Positions 1 to 8,812 are shown, counted from the stretch's first letter. The stretch: 50,669 nt of DNA from Legionellales bacterium RIFCSPHIGHO2_12_FULL_37_14 (GCA_001804735.1 MHBC01000021.1:1-50669), one strand, 5' to 3'. Made by a program: numbers and translations. The notes: generated from the letters alone by a model not told the origin.

Positions 1-237
1 AAGAAGTAGTTTTTCACAGCGAGAAAGCAGCGGCTTTTTTTTCATATTTTTTCGAGTTCTTGTAATGAGTTTAAGGCCACCAGCCATGAGCTCTTCGAAT
101 ATTCTTTTGCCAAGATAGCCCCTTATCCCCAAAGGCTAATCCTTTAAATTTTCTCAACAGTGGAGCTGCCTCTTTACTATCGTGGCGGCTCCCTCGAGTA
201 ATTTTGAATGCCATTAATTCACCACGGTCATTGATAA
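1..237 (-). pseudogene. IS982-family transposase remnant (frameshifted, 3' part cut by window edge)
   Basis: Read on the minus strand, this encodes a stretch resembling the core of IS982-type DDE transposases: INDRGELMAFKITRGSRHD, then KGLAFGDKG. The frame then breaks at a run of four C on the plus strand (119-122). Removing one base restores GDKGYLGKRIFEELMAG and further in-frame sequence (LITRTRKNMKKKPLL) to the window edge, which matches the usual IS982 continuation. There is no N-terminal half: the similarity begins immediately after the tRNA-Arg gene, so the copy is truncated as well as frameshifted. It is inert as a transposase gene. The family is assigned from remembered motifs, not from a search. 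Confidence 0.65.
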
Positions 238-243
238 ACGTTG

Positions 244-316
244 CGTCCCGGACAGGATTCGAACCTGTGACCTGCCCCTTAGGAGGGGGCCGCGCTATCC
301 TCTGTGCCACCGGGAC
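244..316 (-). tRNA. tRNA-Arg (anticodon CCT)
   Basis: A 73-nt cloverleaf including the discriminator base. The 7-bp acceptor stem is GTCCCGG/CCGGGAC. The T arm is ACAGG-TTCGAAT-CCTGT. The anticodon stem GCCCC/GGGGC encloses the loop CTCCTAA, giving anticodon CCT, which reads AGG arginine codons. CCA is not encoded; the bases after the discriminator are CAA. The D stem is less regular than the other arms. A truncated transposase begins within a few bases of the 3' end, so this tRNA may mark an insertion point. Confidence 0.93.
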
Positions 317-325
317 TTGGGGCAC

Positions 326-331
326 AGTATA
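326..331 (-). promoter_or_regulatory. possible -10 box for tRNA-Arg
   Basis: TATACT on the minus strand lies 9 bp upstream of the mature tRNA 5' end, where a -10 element of a tRNA promoter is expected. No convincing -35 box is seen at 16-18 bp, so this is tentative. Confidence 0.3.
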
Positions 332-352
332 ACGTACCTGGGCTTTATACGC

Positions 353-1033
353 CTACTTTAATTTTGCTTTTATCAATTTCCAATCTGGCATGAATTTAGT
401 CATTAGGGCGTGAAAGTGCTTGTTATGGCTTGCTTCAATTAAATGCACTAATTCGTGCACAATTACATATTCTAAGCAACGCAACGGTTTTTCCATTAGC
501 TTAATGTTTAAAGAAATACGTTGTTTGGTGGGAGTACAAGAGCCCCATCTGGTTTGCATGTTTCTAATATGCACTGTATAGACTTTAACGCCTATAATTT
601 TTTCCCATTTTTGTAATAGAGAAGGTAGCATCTTTTGCATTTTTAATAAGTACCAGTGATTTAAAAGCGCTTGTTTTTTTGCAATGCTTATATCTTCTTT
701 AAGATAAAAATTGATAGTTCCTTGATGAAGTTTAATAGAGTTTTTGGTATAACTTTTATGCAGCATTAGTTCATAGCGCTTGCCTAGGAAAAAAATAAAT
801 TCTCCTGGGATAAATAATCTAGGCTTATCATTAGCTTCTGCCTTTAAGTTTGTTAAATGAAAGTCTATCCATAATCTTTTATTTTTAATAAATTCAAAAG
901 CTTCATCTAAAGCAAGCTTGTAAGGAATACTTAAAAAGACAGTGCCGCAGTTTTTAATCCTCAAATTAATATTTTTAATCTTTTTGCGGTGCAGTTTAAC
1001 TTCTAAACCATCAATATCAATCAACATATACAC
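353..1033 (-). CDS. YgjP-like (DUF45/WLM-type) zinc metalloprotein
   Basis: A 226-aa protein of the YgjP/DUF45 family, cytoplasmic proteins with a SprT/WLM-like zinc-peptidase fold. The metal-binding helix is visible near the C-terminus: HELVH at residues 193-197 (HExxH), followed by a histidine-rich SHNKHFH segment that should supply the third ligand. The preceding MQTRWGSCTPTKQRISLN segment is also characteristic of the family. Length is normal. E. coli YgjP has been reported to act on nucleotides (UTP pyrophosphatase), so peptidase activity should not be assumed. The gene stands alone and points toward the tRNA. The family call is strong; the substrate is unknown here. Confidence 0.85.
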   Translation of the reverse strand: MYMLIDIDGLEVKLHRKKIKNINLRIKNCGTVFLSIPYKLALDEAFEFIKNKRLWIDFHLTNLKAEANDKPRLFIPGEFIFFLGKRYELMLHKSYTKNSIKLHQGTINFYLKEDISIAKKQALLNHWYLLKMQKMLPSLLQKWEKIIGVKVYTVHIRNMQTRWGSCTPTKQRISLNIKLMEKPLRCLEYVIVHELVHLIEASHNKHFHALMTKFMPDWKLIKAKLK

Positions 1034-1096
1034 TCCGTGATTGCAAATAATCCAATATGCGTGTTATTATCAAATTTTGTTCTTTCTAAGTAAACT

Positions 1097-1882
1097 ATGA
1101 CTTATCCTCCAGTATTTATTCGAGCATATAATAAATTCATTAAAGAGCTTAATGATAAGTTAAATAATGCTACCAACACATTTAAGTTGAATGAAATATG
1201 TGCAATATTGCGAAATTCCATACCAAATAATCCTAAAAATGATACTCTAACTAACAGTTATCATAATTTCATCAGATTTATTCCCAACAAGCAGCGCATA
1301 AATGTTTTTAGTAGAATTGAAGAAGAAGTTTTTACAAAAAAAGGAGTTATCCCAGATCTTGAAGATATAATGAAAAAGGGCGTACAACATTATATTAATA
1401 ACAATAAGCCAGCAACCAGCAAAAAACCAATGGCTTTTTGGCGAATATATACCTGTCTTGCTACCGGACCTTTGTTTTTGCTGTTGGGCTTGTTGGGAAT
1501 ATTTTTTGTGCCTATGAGTGGTTCACTTGCCATCATTGGCGCAATTTGTTTTGGTGCTTGTGCGTTAGGCGGATTTATTGGCCTTTGTGTAGGAGGATTT
1601 AATTTAGCAAAGAGAAAAATAGCCGAAAAAAGATATCTTGAGGCTGAAACTATCTCCTGGAACCAGTCTATAGAGGCTCAAATTAACGCTATAATTAACC
1701 CTAAACCTAATCAATTAGCGCCACTTGCCCAAGGAGCTGGGCCACAAAACCAAAATCCTCAACCTAATGCTGCTGCTGGCAATGTTAATCAGCCTATTTT
1801 GGCTCCGCCTGTTCCTCCTCCTGCTGCTGCTAACCCTAATCAACCAGCTCAATTTCCTGCTGCTGTAAGGCGCGGCGTTTAA
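1097..1882 (+). CDS. hypothetical two-TM protein with Pro/Ala/Asn-rich tail
   Basis: A 261-aa protein I do not recognise. Residues 1-110 are polar and largely helical. Two adjacent hydrophobic segments follow (about 118-138 and 144-168), forming a glycine-rich helical hairpin, then a short basic stretch. The last 55 residues are low complexity, rich in Pro, Ala, Asn and Gln (for example PPVPPPAAANPNQPAQ). This soluble domain plus TM hairpin plus disordered tail resembles membrane-inserted secreted proteins of intracellular bacteria, but that is only an analogy. Its stop codon overlaps the kup stop by 4 nt in convergent orientation. There is no strong Shine-Dalgarno sequence. Confidence 0.7.
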   Translation: MTYPPVFIRAYNKFIKELNDKLNNATNTFKLNEICAILRNSIPNNPKNDTLTNSYHNFIRFIPNKQRINVFSRIEEEVFTKKGVIPDLEDIMKKGVQHYINNNKPATSKKPMAFWRIYTCLATGPLFLLLGLLGIFFVPMSGSLAIIGAICFGACALGGFIGLCVGGFNLAKRKIAEKRYLEAETISWNQSIEAQINAIINPKPNQLAPLAQGAGPQNQNPQPNAAAGNVNQPILAPPVPPPAAANPNQPAQFPAAVRRGV

Positions 1883-3750
1883 ATAACACAATAGGTTCCA
1901 ATAGCTATGGTTCTGTTATGGGGTAATTGATAAAAGTCAATGTTCATATTAGTTGAGTAATTACGCATTAAAAATACGAAAAACTTCTTTTGCCAATAAA
2001 ACCATAAGGTACGCAGTTTTCTTGAAACAAGGATGTGTGGCACTTCTACTAGATAGGTAAATAGATCTGCTTCGATTTCAAATGGTAATAACTTATATTC
2101 GTTAATTTTAGCCAAATCTCGAGGAATGGAGATTTCATCCATAAATCCATAATGTAAAATAAGTTGATGGACATTTTCTCCTAAAGTAATAACTTCGTAA
2201 CGCTTTTTGCTTCTTATTTTTGGGGTATGATGTACTGAGTAATTAACAATTAAAATATTCTCCGGCATAGTCGCTAGCAGTTTTAAAAAATGTAAAAAAC
2301 TACCGCCACTACTGTCGTAGGTATCCATAATAAAAACTGCTGTCATTCCTTTAAATGTATTCCACTCTTTAATATTTAATTGATTAACCAGCGTGGCTAT
2401 ATTGTCTCTACTTACATAGTAATTATTTTTAAGGTAGATAAGGCCTCTATTCCAAGTAAACATTAAAAACGCCACAAAACTAGCAAAGCAGACAGGTAAC
2501 CAGCCGCCAGTTAAAAACTTGTGTAAATTTGCGCCTAGAAAAAGCATATCCATTACAATAAATACAGAAAAAATAAGCGCAATATGTAGCATTGACCAAC
2601 GCCAAATTACTCTTGCAGCATAAGTTACTAAACAGGTAACAATTAACATATCTAAATTTACTGCAATTCCATATGCATGCGTCATATTGCTCGAAGTTTT
2701 AAAATATAAAGTTAGTAATAAAGTACCTAAAAACAAAATTACATTAATTTGCGGGATATATATTTCCCCAGAACGCCTTTCTGAGGTTTGCACTATTGGT
2801 ATCCTTGGACATAGCCCAAGTAATATCGCCTGCTTAGTTAAGGAAAATGTTGCTGAGATTACTGCTTGCGAAGCTATTATTGTGGCAAAAGTTGCAATTA
2901 TTACTAAAGTAAAATGTAATCCTTTAGGCGCAAGATTATAAAAGGGATTGGCAATACTTTGAGGATGATTAAGCAAATATGCGCCTTGCCCAAAATAATT
3001 TAACAATAAACAAGGTAAGACTATGGTAAACCAACAAAATCGAATAGGCGATTTACCAAAGTGGCCAAGATCTGCATAAAGCGCTTCTCCTCCTGTTACT
3101 GCTAAAAATACCCCGCCTAATAAATAATACCCTTGTAAACCATGGGTAGTAAGATACAAATAAGCGTAATAAGGATTTAACGCCGCGAGCACAAAGGGTG
3201 ATTCAATTATCGCATTTATCCCAAGGAGGCCTATAGTAATAAACCAAATTAAAATCATTGGCCCGAATAATCCACCAATCTTTGAAGTTCCATGCGATTG
3301 CAACATAAATAAAATGATAATTATGCTGCATGAAATAGGTAAAACTAAATCATCAAAAACTGGGGAAATTATTTTAAGGCCTTCTATTGCACTGGTCACC
3401 GAAATAGCAGGAGTAAGCATGCCATCGCCCAGCAAAAGCCCGGCTCCAAAAATAGCGGCGACATAAAGTATATTTTCATGTTTTGCATGTTTTTGTTTTA
3501 ATAAAGCAAGGAGAGCAAGACCGCCACCTTCACCTTTATTATCAGCACGAAAAACAATAGTTAAATATTTAACCGAAATAACAATAATCAAAGACCAAAA
3601 AATAAGCGATAAAGCACCTAAGATATTAACCATATCAGGCGCCACGCGCCCCATAGTTTCGCGAAATGCATACAATGGACTAGTACCTATATCGCCAAAT
3701 ACTACTCCAAGAGCTGCTAGGGATAATGAGTAGGAAAATTTATTTCTCAT
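1879..3750 (-). CDS. kup: Kup-family potassium uptake transporter
   Basis: A 623-aa inner-membrane K+/H+ symporter of the KUP/HAK/KT family, close to the 622 aa of E. coli Kup. The family signature VVFGDIGTSPLYAFR is at residues 16-30, with further typical motifs NKGEGGGLALLAL and GGVFLAVTGGEALYADLGHF. About 12 hydrophobic segments fill the first 450 residues, followed by a C-terminal soluble domain of about 170 aa. It functions in constitutive K+ uptake, especially at low pH in E. coli. It is a single gene with a plausible sigma70 promoter upstream, and converges on the preceding hypothetical gene. Confidence 0.96.
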   Translation of the reverse strand: MRNKFSYSLSLAALGVVFGDIGTSPLYAFRETMGRVAPDMVNILGALSLIFWSLIIVISVKYLTIVFRADNKGEGGGLALLALLKQKHAKHENILYVAAIFGAGLLLGDGMLTPAISVTSAIEGLKIISPVFDDLVLPISCSIIIILFMLQSHGTSKIGGLFGPMILIWFITIGLLGINAIIESPFVLAALNPYYAYLYLTTHGLQGYYLLGGVFLAVTGGEALYADLGHFGKSPIRFCWFTIVLPCLLLNYFGQGAYLLNHPQSIANPFYNLAPKGLHFTLVIIATFATIIASQAVISATFSLTKQAILLGLCPRIPIVQTSERRSGEIYIPQINVILFLGTLLLTLYFKTSSNMTHAYGIAVNLDMLIVTCLVTYAARVIWRWSMLHIALIFSVFIVMDMLFLGANLHKFLTGGWLPVCFASFVAFLMFTWNRGLIYLKNNYYVSRDNIATLVNQLNIKEWNTFKGMTAVFIMDTYDSSGGSFLHFLKLLATMPENILIVNYSVHHTPKIRSKKRYEVITLGENVHQLILHYGFMDEISIPRDLAKINEYKLLPFEIEADLFTYLVEVPHILVSRKLRTLWFYWQKKFFVFLMRNYSTNMNIDFYQLPHNRTIAIGTYCVI

Positions 3751-3787
3751 CCGTTGATTTCAAACTTTTCAATGGCTTAAGATATAC

Positions 3788-3816
3788 ACTATACCCAATC
3801 AACCGGCCAGCGTCAC
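3788..3816 (-). promoter_or_regulatory. putative sigma70 promoter of kup
   Basis: On the minus strand GTGACG (-35, plus positions 3811-3816) and TATAGT (-10, 3788-3793) are separated by 17 bp, 37 bp upstream of the kup start codon. Each box matches the consensus at four or five of six positions. Confidence 0.45.
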
Positions 3817-3895
3817 CACATCATTCATCCTCTAATAGATCTAACACCCAGCAACTTCCATAATTTGCCTTAAAAAGCGCCATGCAAAAAACGAG

Positions 3896-4261
3896 TTAGC
3901 TTGCATCAGGAGGTATATCAGTGATACCTCCGCGTGGAATTAGCGCCATGCCAATAATAGCCACAACAGCCACAATAGTTCCACAGAATGAACTTACTTT
4001 AAACTCATTAATCGGCAACTCAGCTAAACCTAAAGGATCGGCGGCAAGAGTATGACCTGCTTTTGATGTGTACTTCTGGTTAAGTGCTCCATCTAAACCA
4101 ATGACTTCATATTGTAACCCCTCTGTGGTGGGATTAAGATAAATTTTTCCGGGATCACGTTTTGTCTCAGACATTAAACCGAGGCCATACCCAGATAAAC
4201 TTAGCGCAATAAAAGCAAGAGTTACGCCAATTTTAATTATCGTTTTTGTTATTATTTTCAT
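3896..4261 (-). CDS. hypothetical small membrane/secreted protein
   Basis: About 121 aa from the internal ATG (MKIITKT), preferred because it starts a signal-anchor-like segment: a basic N-terminus, then a hydrophobic stretch IIKIGVTLAFIALSLSGYG. An upstream ATG at 4291 would add ten residues. The middle is polar and a second hydrophobic segment (CGTIVAVVAIIGMALI) lies near the C-terminus, so two TM helices or a signal peptide plus one TM helix are likely. I recognise no family. It lies between two other short minus-strand genes with small gaps. Confidence 0.55.
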   Translation of the reverse strand: MKIITKTIIKIGVTLAFIALSLSGYGLGLMSETKRDPGKIYLNPTTEGLQYEVIGLDGALNQKYTSKAGHTLAADPLGLAELPINEFKVSSFCGTIVAVVAIIGMALIPRGGITDIPPDAS

Positions 4262-4352
4262 AAAAAATCCTAGTCTTTTAGCAAGAAGCAAATTCTAAAC
4301 TATCAATGGGGTTAGAGTCCATATTGAATATCTTAATTCTTGGCGAATAAAT

Positions 4353-4760
4353 TTAAATCCCTTGCCAAGAAAAGCTACCTTGAATAACAAAGCTTTCGGT
4401 GCGCGAAATTTCATCGTTTGGAAAAACTACGCGAAACATTTCTTTTATTTTTTCCTTGATTCTCATGGCAATATTTTTATGTCCATAGTTAAAACATAAA
4501 CGCATATAAGGAGTCATTATATTAAATAACTCTCTTTGTTTTTTCCCTTTATTATACTGAGATATTATTAAACCATAAAAAAATCTTTCTAGCTTTTGTA
4601 AATCATCAGGCTTGTTACTGGTTAAAAATAAGCTTACTTTAAAGTCATATGCATTAGAAAAGCAAACTGCGTCTTCCGCATAACAATTTAGCTCCTCTAA
4701 ATCCAAAGGCTCTACTTCATTAATGTCAAACTTTTTAAATAATTTGGGGGAAAATGGCAT
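4353..4760 (-). CDS. hypothetical protein, 135 aa
   Basis: A soluble 135-aa protein with no signal peptide or TM segment and no recognised domain. It is rich in aromatic and charged residues, with a probable helical core (DLQKLERFFYGLIISQYNKG and the following basic helix). It is divergent from rpsP with a 172-bp intergenic region. The continuous frame, ATG start and lack of competing frames support a real gene. No function can be assigned. Confidence 0.55.
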   Translation of the reverse strand: MPFSPKLFKKFDINEVEPLDLEELNCYAEDAVCFSNAYDFKVSLFLTSNKPDDLQKLERFFYGLIISQYNKGKKQRELFNIMTPYMRLCFNYGHKNIAMRIKEKIKEMFRVVFPNDEISRTESFVIQGSFSWQGI

Positions 4761-4862
4761 GGATACGCTTAACTCGTGGACTCATTTAGCAAAAGTTAGC
4801 GTAGTTTAAAGTATGAAGGTATTTATTTAAAGCCTCTTAGCGCTGTAATTTGCAAGGGAGGG

Positions 4863-4891
4863 TTCCCAATCAACATAATAGCATGTATAAT
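4863..4891 (+). promoter_or_regulatory. putative promoter of the rpsP-rimM-trmD operon
   Basis: A perfect TATAAT (4886-4891) lies 41 bp before the rpsP ATG. At 17-bp spacing the -35 position holds TTCCCA, a poor match, so strength would depend on the -10. It is the best candidate in the intergenic region. Confidence 0.45.
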
Positions 4892-4932
4892 AGCGCACAT
4901 TTTTTGATAACGTCTTAAGCACAAGGAAAATA

Positions 4933-5199
4933 ATGGTCGTAATACGCTTAGCTCGCGCTGGTACAAACAAGCGCCCTTTTTATCATGTTGTTGTGACTGA
5001 CAAGCGTCGTCGCCGCGATAGTAACTCAATTGAATGTGTTGGCTACTTTAACCCTATTGCTAAAGGCCAAGATATTCGCTTGCACCTTGATGTTAATAAA
5101 ATAAATTACTGGAAAAGTGTTGGCGCTCAATTATCTGACAGAGTTACCCAATTATTCTCTTCCTATAGCAAAGGTGCTGCAGAAGCTGTTAATGGCTGA
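4933..5199 (+). CDS. rpsP: 30S ribosomal protein S16
   Basis: An 88-aa S16, recognised from the N-terminal MVVIRLARAGTNKRPFYHVV, the basic KRRRRDS stretch and FNPIAKG. It binds 16S rRNA and is needed for 30S assembly. It is first in the conserved rpsP-rimM-trmD-rplS order, and its stop overlaps the rimM start by 8 nt (AATGGCTGA context), suggesting translational coupling. A Shine-Dalgarno-like AAGGAAA precedes the ATG. Length is normal. Confidence 0.97.
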   Translation: MVVIRLARAGTNKRPFYHVVVTDKRRRRDSNSIECVGYFNPIAKGQDIRLHLDVNKINYWKSVGAQLSDRVTQLFSSYSKGAAEAVNG

Positions 5200-5701
5200 T
5201 GATCCTAATTGGGTTATTATTGGTCAATTTGGCCGCGTTCATGGAATAGAAGGTTTTATTAGGGTTCATTCATTTACTGAAACCCCCGAGGATGTTTTAC
5301 ATTATAAAAATTGGCATCTATTAAAAAACCATACCCATACCCCAATTAAACGCTTACAAGAAAAATCTACTGCCGCATTATTTTTAGTAAAAATGCAAGG
5401 TTTTGCGACTCGTGAAGCTGCAATGCAGCTGACAAATTTAAAAATTGCTATTCCCAAACAAGATCTTAAACCCCTAAGCTCTCAAGAGTTTTATTGGTTT
5501 GAATTAATTGGCATGGAAGTTATTAATAAAGAAAATTGCTCTTTAGGAAAAGTTTTAGATATTTTCTCGACTGGATCTAATGATGTTCTAATTGTTGAAG
5601 GCAACAAAAAACATTTAATCCCCTTTTTATTAAAAAGGGTTATTCATAAAATTGATCGGCAAAAAAAACAGATACTGGTCGACTGGGATGAAAATTTTTA
5701 A
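5192..5701 (+). CDS. rimM: ribosome maturation factor RimM
   Basis: A 169-aa RimM, which binds S19 in the 30S head and helps 16S maturation. The N-terminal beta-barrel starts with VIIGQFGRVHGIEGFIRVHS. The PRC-barrel domain follows, with FYWFELIGMEV, LGKVLDIFSTGSNDVLIVE and a C-terminal LVDWDENF. The start is ATG 5192, inside the last codons of rpsP. A longer frame from 5117 would lie almost wholly inside rpsP and has no family support. Two bases separate it from trmD. Confidence 0.95.
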   Translation: MADDPNWVIIGQFGRVHGIEGFIRVHSFTETPEDVLHYKNWHLLKNHTHTPIKRLQEKSTAALFLVKMQGFATREAAMQLTNLKIAIPKQDLKPLSSQEFYWFELIGMEVINKENCSLGKVLDIFSTGSNDVLIVEGNKKHLIPFLLKRVIHKIDRQKKQILVDWDENF

Positions 5702-5703
5702 AA

Positions 5704-6441
5704 ATGCTTAAGCTTGGCATAGTTACCTTATTACCCGAATTATTTAAGCTTTTAAATCATGGCATGATTAAAAAAGCTATCACTCTTAACAAAGTGGCAA
5801 TTCAAACTTTTAATCCACGAGATTTTGCCAAAAGACCGTATTGCCAAGTAGATGATACTCCTTATGGAGGAGGCCCTGGTATGGTTTTATGTTATGAGCC
5901 GCTACATAAAGCCATAACTTTTGCAAAGAAAAAAATTGCTAAACCATTAACGATTTACTTAAGCCCTGAAGGAAAAAAGGTTAAACAACAAGACTTAAAC
6001 AAGTTAGTTGCCGCCAACACTTCTATATTGTTTATTGCCGGCAGATATGAAGGCATAGATGAGCGCGTAATTATAGAGCATGTGGATGAAGAATGGTCAA
6101 TTGGCGATTTTGTCCTAAGCGGAGGTGAGTTTGCGGCTATGGTGTTTATTGATGCTTTAGTAAGACTTATTCCAGGAGTTTTGGGGCATGAACAATCAGC
6201 AGAAAAAGATGCTTTTATGCAAGGTTATTTCGACTATCCCCAATACACTAAACCCGCTTTAATAGGCGCACACAAGGTTCCTTCTGTATTGCTAGAAGGC
6301 AATCATGCAGCAATTGAGAAATGGCGCAAGCAACAAGCCTTAGGTCGAACCTGGTTAAAAAGGCCTGAATTATTAGAAAATATGGTTCTTACTAAAGAAG
6401 AGAAAGCCTTATTAGAAAATTTTAAAAAAAATTATGCATGA
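5704..6441 (+). CDS. trmD: tRNA (guanine-N1)-methyltransferase TrmD
   Basis: A 245-aa SPOUT-class enzyme that makes m1G37 in tRNAs from S-adenosylmethionine, preventing +1 frameshifts. Visible family motifs are DDTPYGGGPGMV (about 50-61), LSPEGKKV, GRYEGIDERV (113-122) and the knot motif SIGDFVLSGGE (132-142). Length is normal. It follows rimM by 2 nt and sits 70 nt ahead of rplS, the standard gammaproteobacterial order. Confidence 0.97.
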   Translation: MLKLGIVTLLPELFKLLNHGMIKKAITLNKVAIQTFNPRDFAKRPYCQVDDTPYGGGPGMVLCYEPLHKAITFAKKKIAKPLTIYLSPEGKKVKQQDLNKLVAANTSILFIAGRYEGIDERVIIEHVDEEWSIGDFVLSGGEFAAMVFIDALVRLIPGVLGHEQSAEKDAFMQGYFDYPQYTKPALIGAHKVPSVLLEGNHAAIEKWRKQQALGRTWLKRPELLENMVLTKEEKALLENFKKNYA

Positions 6442-6511
6442 AATGGTTATATTTGCATGCATTTTGAGTTAAAATGCCACGCAGTTATATACTCTAAAGA
6501 GAGGTTTTAAA

Positions 6512-6868
6512 ATGAGTAACATTATTGAACAACTAAACAAAGAACAAATTAACAAAGAATTTCCTGAATTTGCTCCTGGGGATACTGTCTTAGTGCAAGT
6601 AAAAGTTAAAGAAGGTACACGCGTCCGTTTGCAAGGTTTTGAAGGCATCGTTATTGCGAAGAGAAACCGCGGTCTTAACTCTGCTTTTACTGTAAGAAAA
6701 ATTTCGCACAACGTTGGTGTTGAGCGGGTCTTTCAAACCTATAGCCCCCTAGTTGAAAGCATCATCGTAAAGCGCCGTGGTCATGTAAGACGTGCTAAAT
6801 TATATTATCTCCGTAACTTAGCTGGTCGTGCTGCGCGCATTAAGGAAAAATTGCAAGTTAAAAAATAA
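6512..6868 (+). CDS. rplS: 50S ribosomal protein L19
   Basis: A 118-aa L19, a 50S subunit protein at the 30S-50S interface. It is recognised by [40 protein letters not shown] and [20 protein letters not shown]. It has a good Shine-Dalgarno (GAGAGG) 7 nt before the ATG. It closes the rpsP operon; the DUF47 gene begins 10 nt after its stop and may be co-transcribed. Confidence 0.97.
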   Translation: MSNIIEQLNKEQINKEFPEFAPGDTVLVQVKVKEGTRVRLQGFEGIVIAKRNRGLNSAFTVRKISHNVGVERVFQTYSPLVESIIVKRRGHVRRAKLYYLRNLAGRAARIKEKLQVKK

Positions 6869-6878
6869 GACAACCATC

Positions 6879-7553
6879 ATGATGGGAAACCTCTTCAAAG
6901 TATTTGGTCCTTCTCCAATTAAGCCGCTTGAGCAACATATGAAAACATCTCATGAATGCGCCAAGCAGCTTTTGCCTTTTTTCGAGGCAACTCTAAGTGG
7001 TGACTGGAAGAAAGTTGCCGTTTTTAAAGAGAAAATAGATGATCTTGAAAAAAAAGCTGATCTAATAAAACGTGATCTTAGGCTGCATTTGCCTGCAGGT
7101 TTGTTTTTACCTTTTGCCAGAACCGATCTTCTCGAACTCTTGCATGCCCAAGATAAAATTGCTAATAAATCGCAAGACATTGCCGGGCTTATTTTTGCGC
7201 GGCAAATGCAAATACCTAAAAAAATTCAGCCAACATTTTTGCCTTTTTTATCTCGCTGTATCGACGCTTCACATCAAGCTTGTCAAGCAATTAATGAGCT
7301 TGATGAATTACTTGAAACTGGCTTTAGAGGTAATGAAGTAAATATAGTCGAATCTATGGTTTTAAATTTAGATAAGATTGAACATGAAACTGACGATCTG
7401 TTAGCGAATATTCAACATCAAACCTTTTTGCTTGAAGCTAAGATTCCAGTAATTGACGTAATTTTTCTTTACAAAGTCTTACATTGGATTGGTGATCTTG
7501 CTGACGCTGCCCAAACTATTGGTTCAAGGCTCCAAGTTTTGATTGCGAGATAA
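6879..7553 (+). CDS. DUF47 / PhoU-like phosphate transport regulator
   Basis: A 224-aa all-helical protein of the DUF47 family (distant PhoU relatives), which usually accompanies PiT phosphate transporters. Features include the N-terminal GNLFKVFGPSPIKPLEQHM, the acidic IDDLEKKADLIKRDLR helix (PhoU-type metal-binding pattern ExxxD) and a second HETDDLLANIQ helix. I chose one of the tandem ATGs at 6879/6882; the longer frame from 6828 overlaps rplS. The pit gene starts 2 nt downstream, a tight operon that supports a joint role in phosphate uptake. Confidence 0.88.
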   Translation: MMGNLFKVFGPSPIKPLEQHMKTSHECAKQLLPFFEATLSGDWKKVAVFKEKIDDLEKKADLIKRDLRLHLPAGLFLPFARTDLLELLHAQDKIANKSQDIAGLIFARQMQIPKKIQPTFLPFLSRCIDASHQACQAINELDELLETGFRGNEVNIVESMVLNLDKIEHETDDLLANIQHQTFLLEAKIPVIDVIFLYKVLHWIGDLADAAQTIGSRLQVLIAR

Positions 7554-7555
7554 AT

Positions 7556-8812
7556 ATGTCTACCACCACATATTATGTATTAAGCATCGGAATAACCTTA
7601 TGCTTCCTCATGAATGCAGGTGTAGGTGCTAATGACCTTGCGAATGTCATGAGCACAGCCATTGGCTCAAAATCAATTAACGTACGCCAAGCCATTTTTA
7701 TAGCAATAATATTTGAGTTCGCTGGTGCATTTTTAGGCGGTACTGGTGTAACAGAAACCATGCGCGATCATATAATAAGCACAAGCAGTCTAACCCATGA
7801 TCCAAATATTCTAATTAAGGGTATGCTAAGTATTTTACTGGCGTGCACTATCTGGATGAACTTGGCGAGCTTCTTAGGCCTACCTATTTCAATTACCAAT
7901 GCTTTAGTAGGTTCAATGGTAGGATTTGGCACAGTAGTATTAGGTTCTTCTGCTATCCACTGGAATAAAGTTCTAACAATCGCCATAAGCTGGGTGACTT
8001 CCCCTATAATTGCAGGTAGCACGAGCTTTGCTTTATTTAGTAGTATGCAAATGTTAATTTTTGTGAAACCAGATCCCTTACAAAAAGCAAAACGTTATAT
8101 TCCTTTTTATTTATTTTTGCTCGGAACAGTTCTTTCTTTTATAACTATTCATAAAGGTTTAATCCACTTTAACCTCCACCATTCTAAGCAACAAAACTTA
8201 ATTATTACTTTAATCTGTAGTTTTGCGTTAACGCTTGTCGGCTATATATGGCTTAAATGTCTACCTGAAAAAATTATGTTAAGGCGCCATGAAAGGTTTG
8301 TGCAAATAGAAAAACATTTTGCCTATCTTATGGCGTTAACAACTTGTGTTATGGTATTTGCCCATGGTTCTAATGATGTTTCTCTTGCAGTTGCTCCTCT
8401 TAGTATTATTCATACACTACTTACCCAACCAAATACTCACAAACTGGTCAACAACTACCCTGCATGGATTATTTTGCTTGGCTGTGTAGGCGTTATTAGT
8501 GGTTTTTTAGCTTATGGGAAAAAAGTAATCGAAACAGTAGGTAGTAACATAACCGCCCTTACGCCAAGCCGCGCATTTGCCGCAACTTTAGCCGCAGCAA
8601 CTACAGTTGTCGTTGCAAATAGTACCGGTATTCCAGTTTCCGCCACCCAAACTTTAGTTGGTGCAGTTTTAGGTGTAGGCCTTGCAAGAGGTATAGGAGC
8701 GCTGAATTTAATAGTTATCCGCAATATATTTATGTCTTGGATTTTTACTTTACCTGCGGCTTCTTTTTTAACTATTTTGATGTATTTTTTAATAGGGTAT
8801 GTTGGGGGTTAA
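7556..8812 (+). CDS. pit: PiT-family inorganic phosphate transporter
   Basis: A 418-aa inner-membrane low-affinity phosphate permease (metal-phosphate/H+ symport). Both inverted-repeat signatures are present: GANDLAN (24-30) in the N-terminal half and FAHGSNDVSLAVAP (about 266-279) in the C-terminal half. About ten hydrophobic segments are visible. It is shorter than E. coli PitA (499 aa) because the central loop is compact. It is coupled to the DUF47 gene by a 2-nt gap. Its stop overlaps that of the convergent MFS gene by 4 nt. Confidence 0.93.
   Translation: MSTTTYYVLSIGITLCFLMNAGVGANDLANVMSTAIGSKSINVRQAIFIAIIFEFAGAFLGGTGVTETMRDHIISTSSLTHDPNILIKGMLSILLACTIWMNLASFLGLPISITNALVGSMVGFGTVVLGSSAIHWNKVLTIAISWVTSPIIAGSTSFALFSSMQMLIFVKPDPLQKAKRYIPFYLFLLGTVLSFITIHKGLIHFNLHHSKQQNLIITLICSFALTLVGYIWLKCLPEKIMLRRHERFVQIEKHFAYLMALTTCVMVFAHGSNDVSLAVAPLSIIHTLLTQPNTHKLVNNYPAWIILLGCVGVISGFLAYGKKVIETVGSNITALTPSRAFAATLAAATTVVVANSTGIPVSATQTLVGAVLGVGLARGIGALNLIVIRNIFMSWIFTLPAASFLTILMYFLIGYVGG

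Noticed and set aside
4823-5029. Minus-strand frame antisense to the start of rpsP
   Set aside because: It overlaps the conserved rpsP coding region and its promoter, with no family features.
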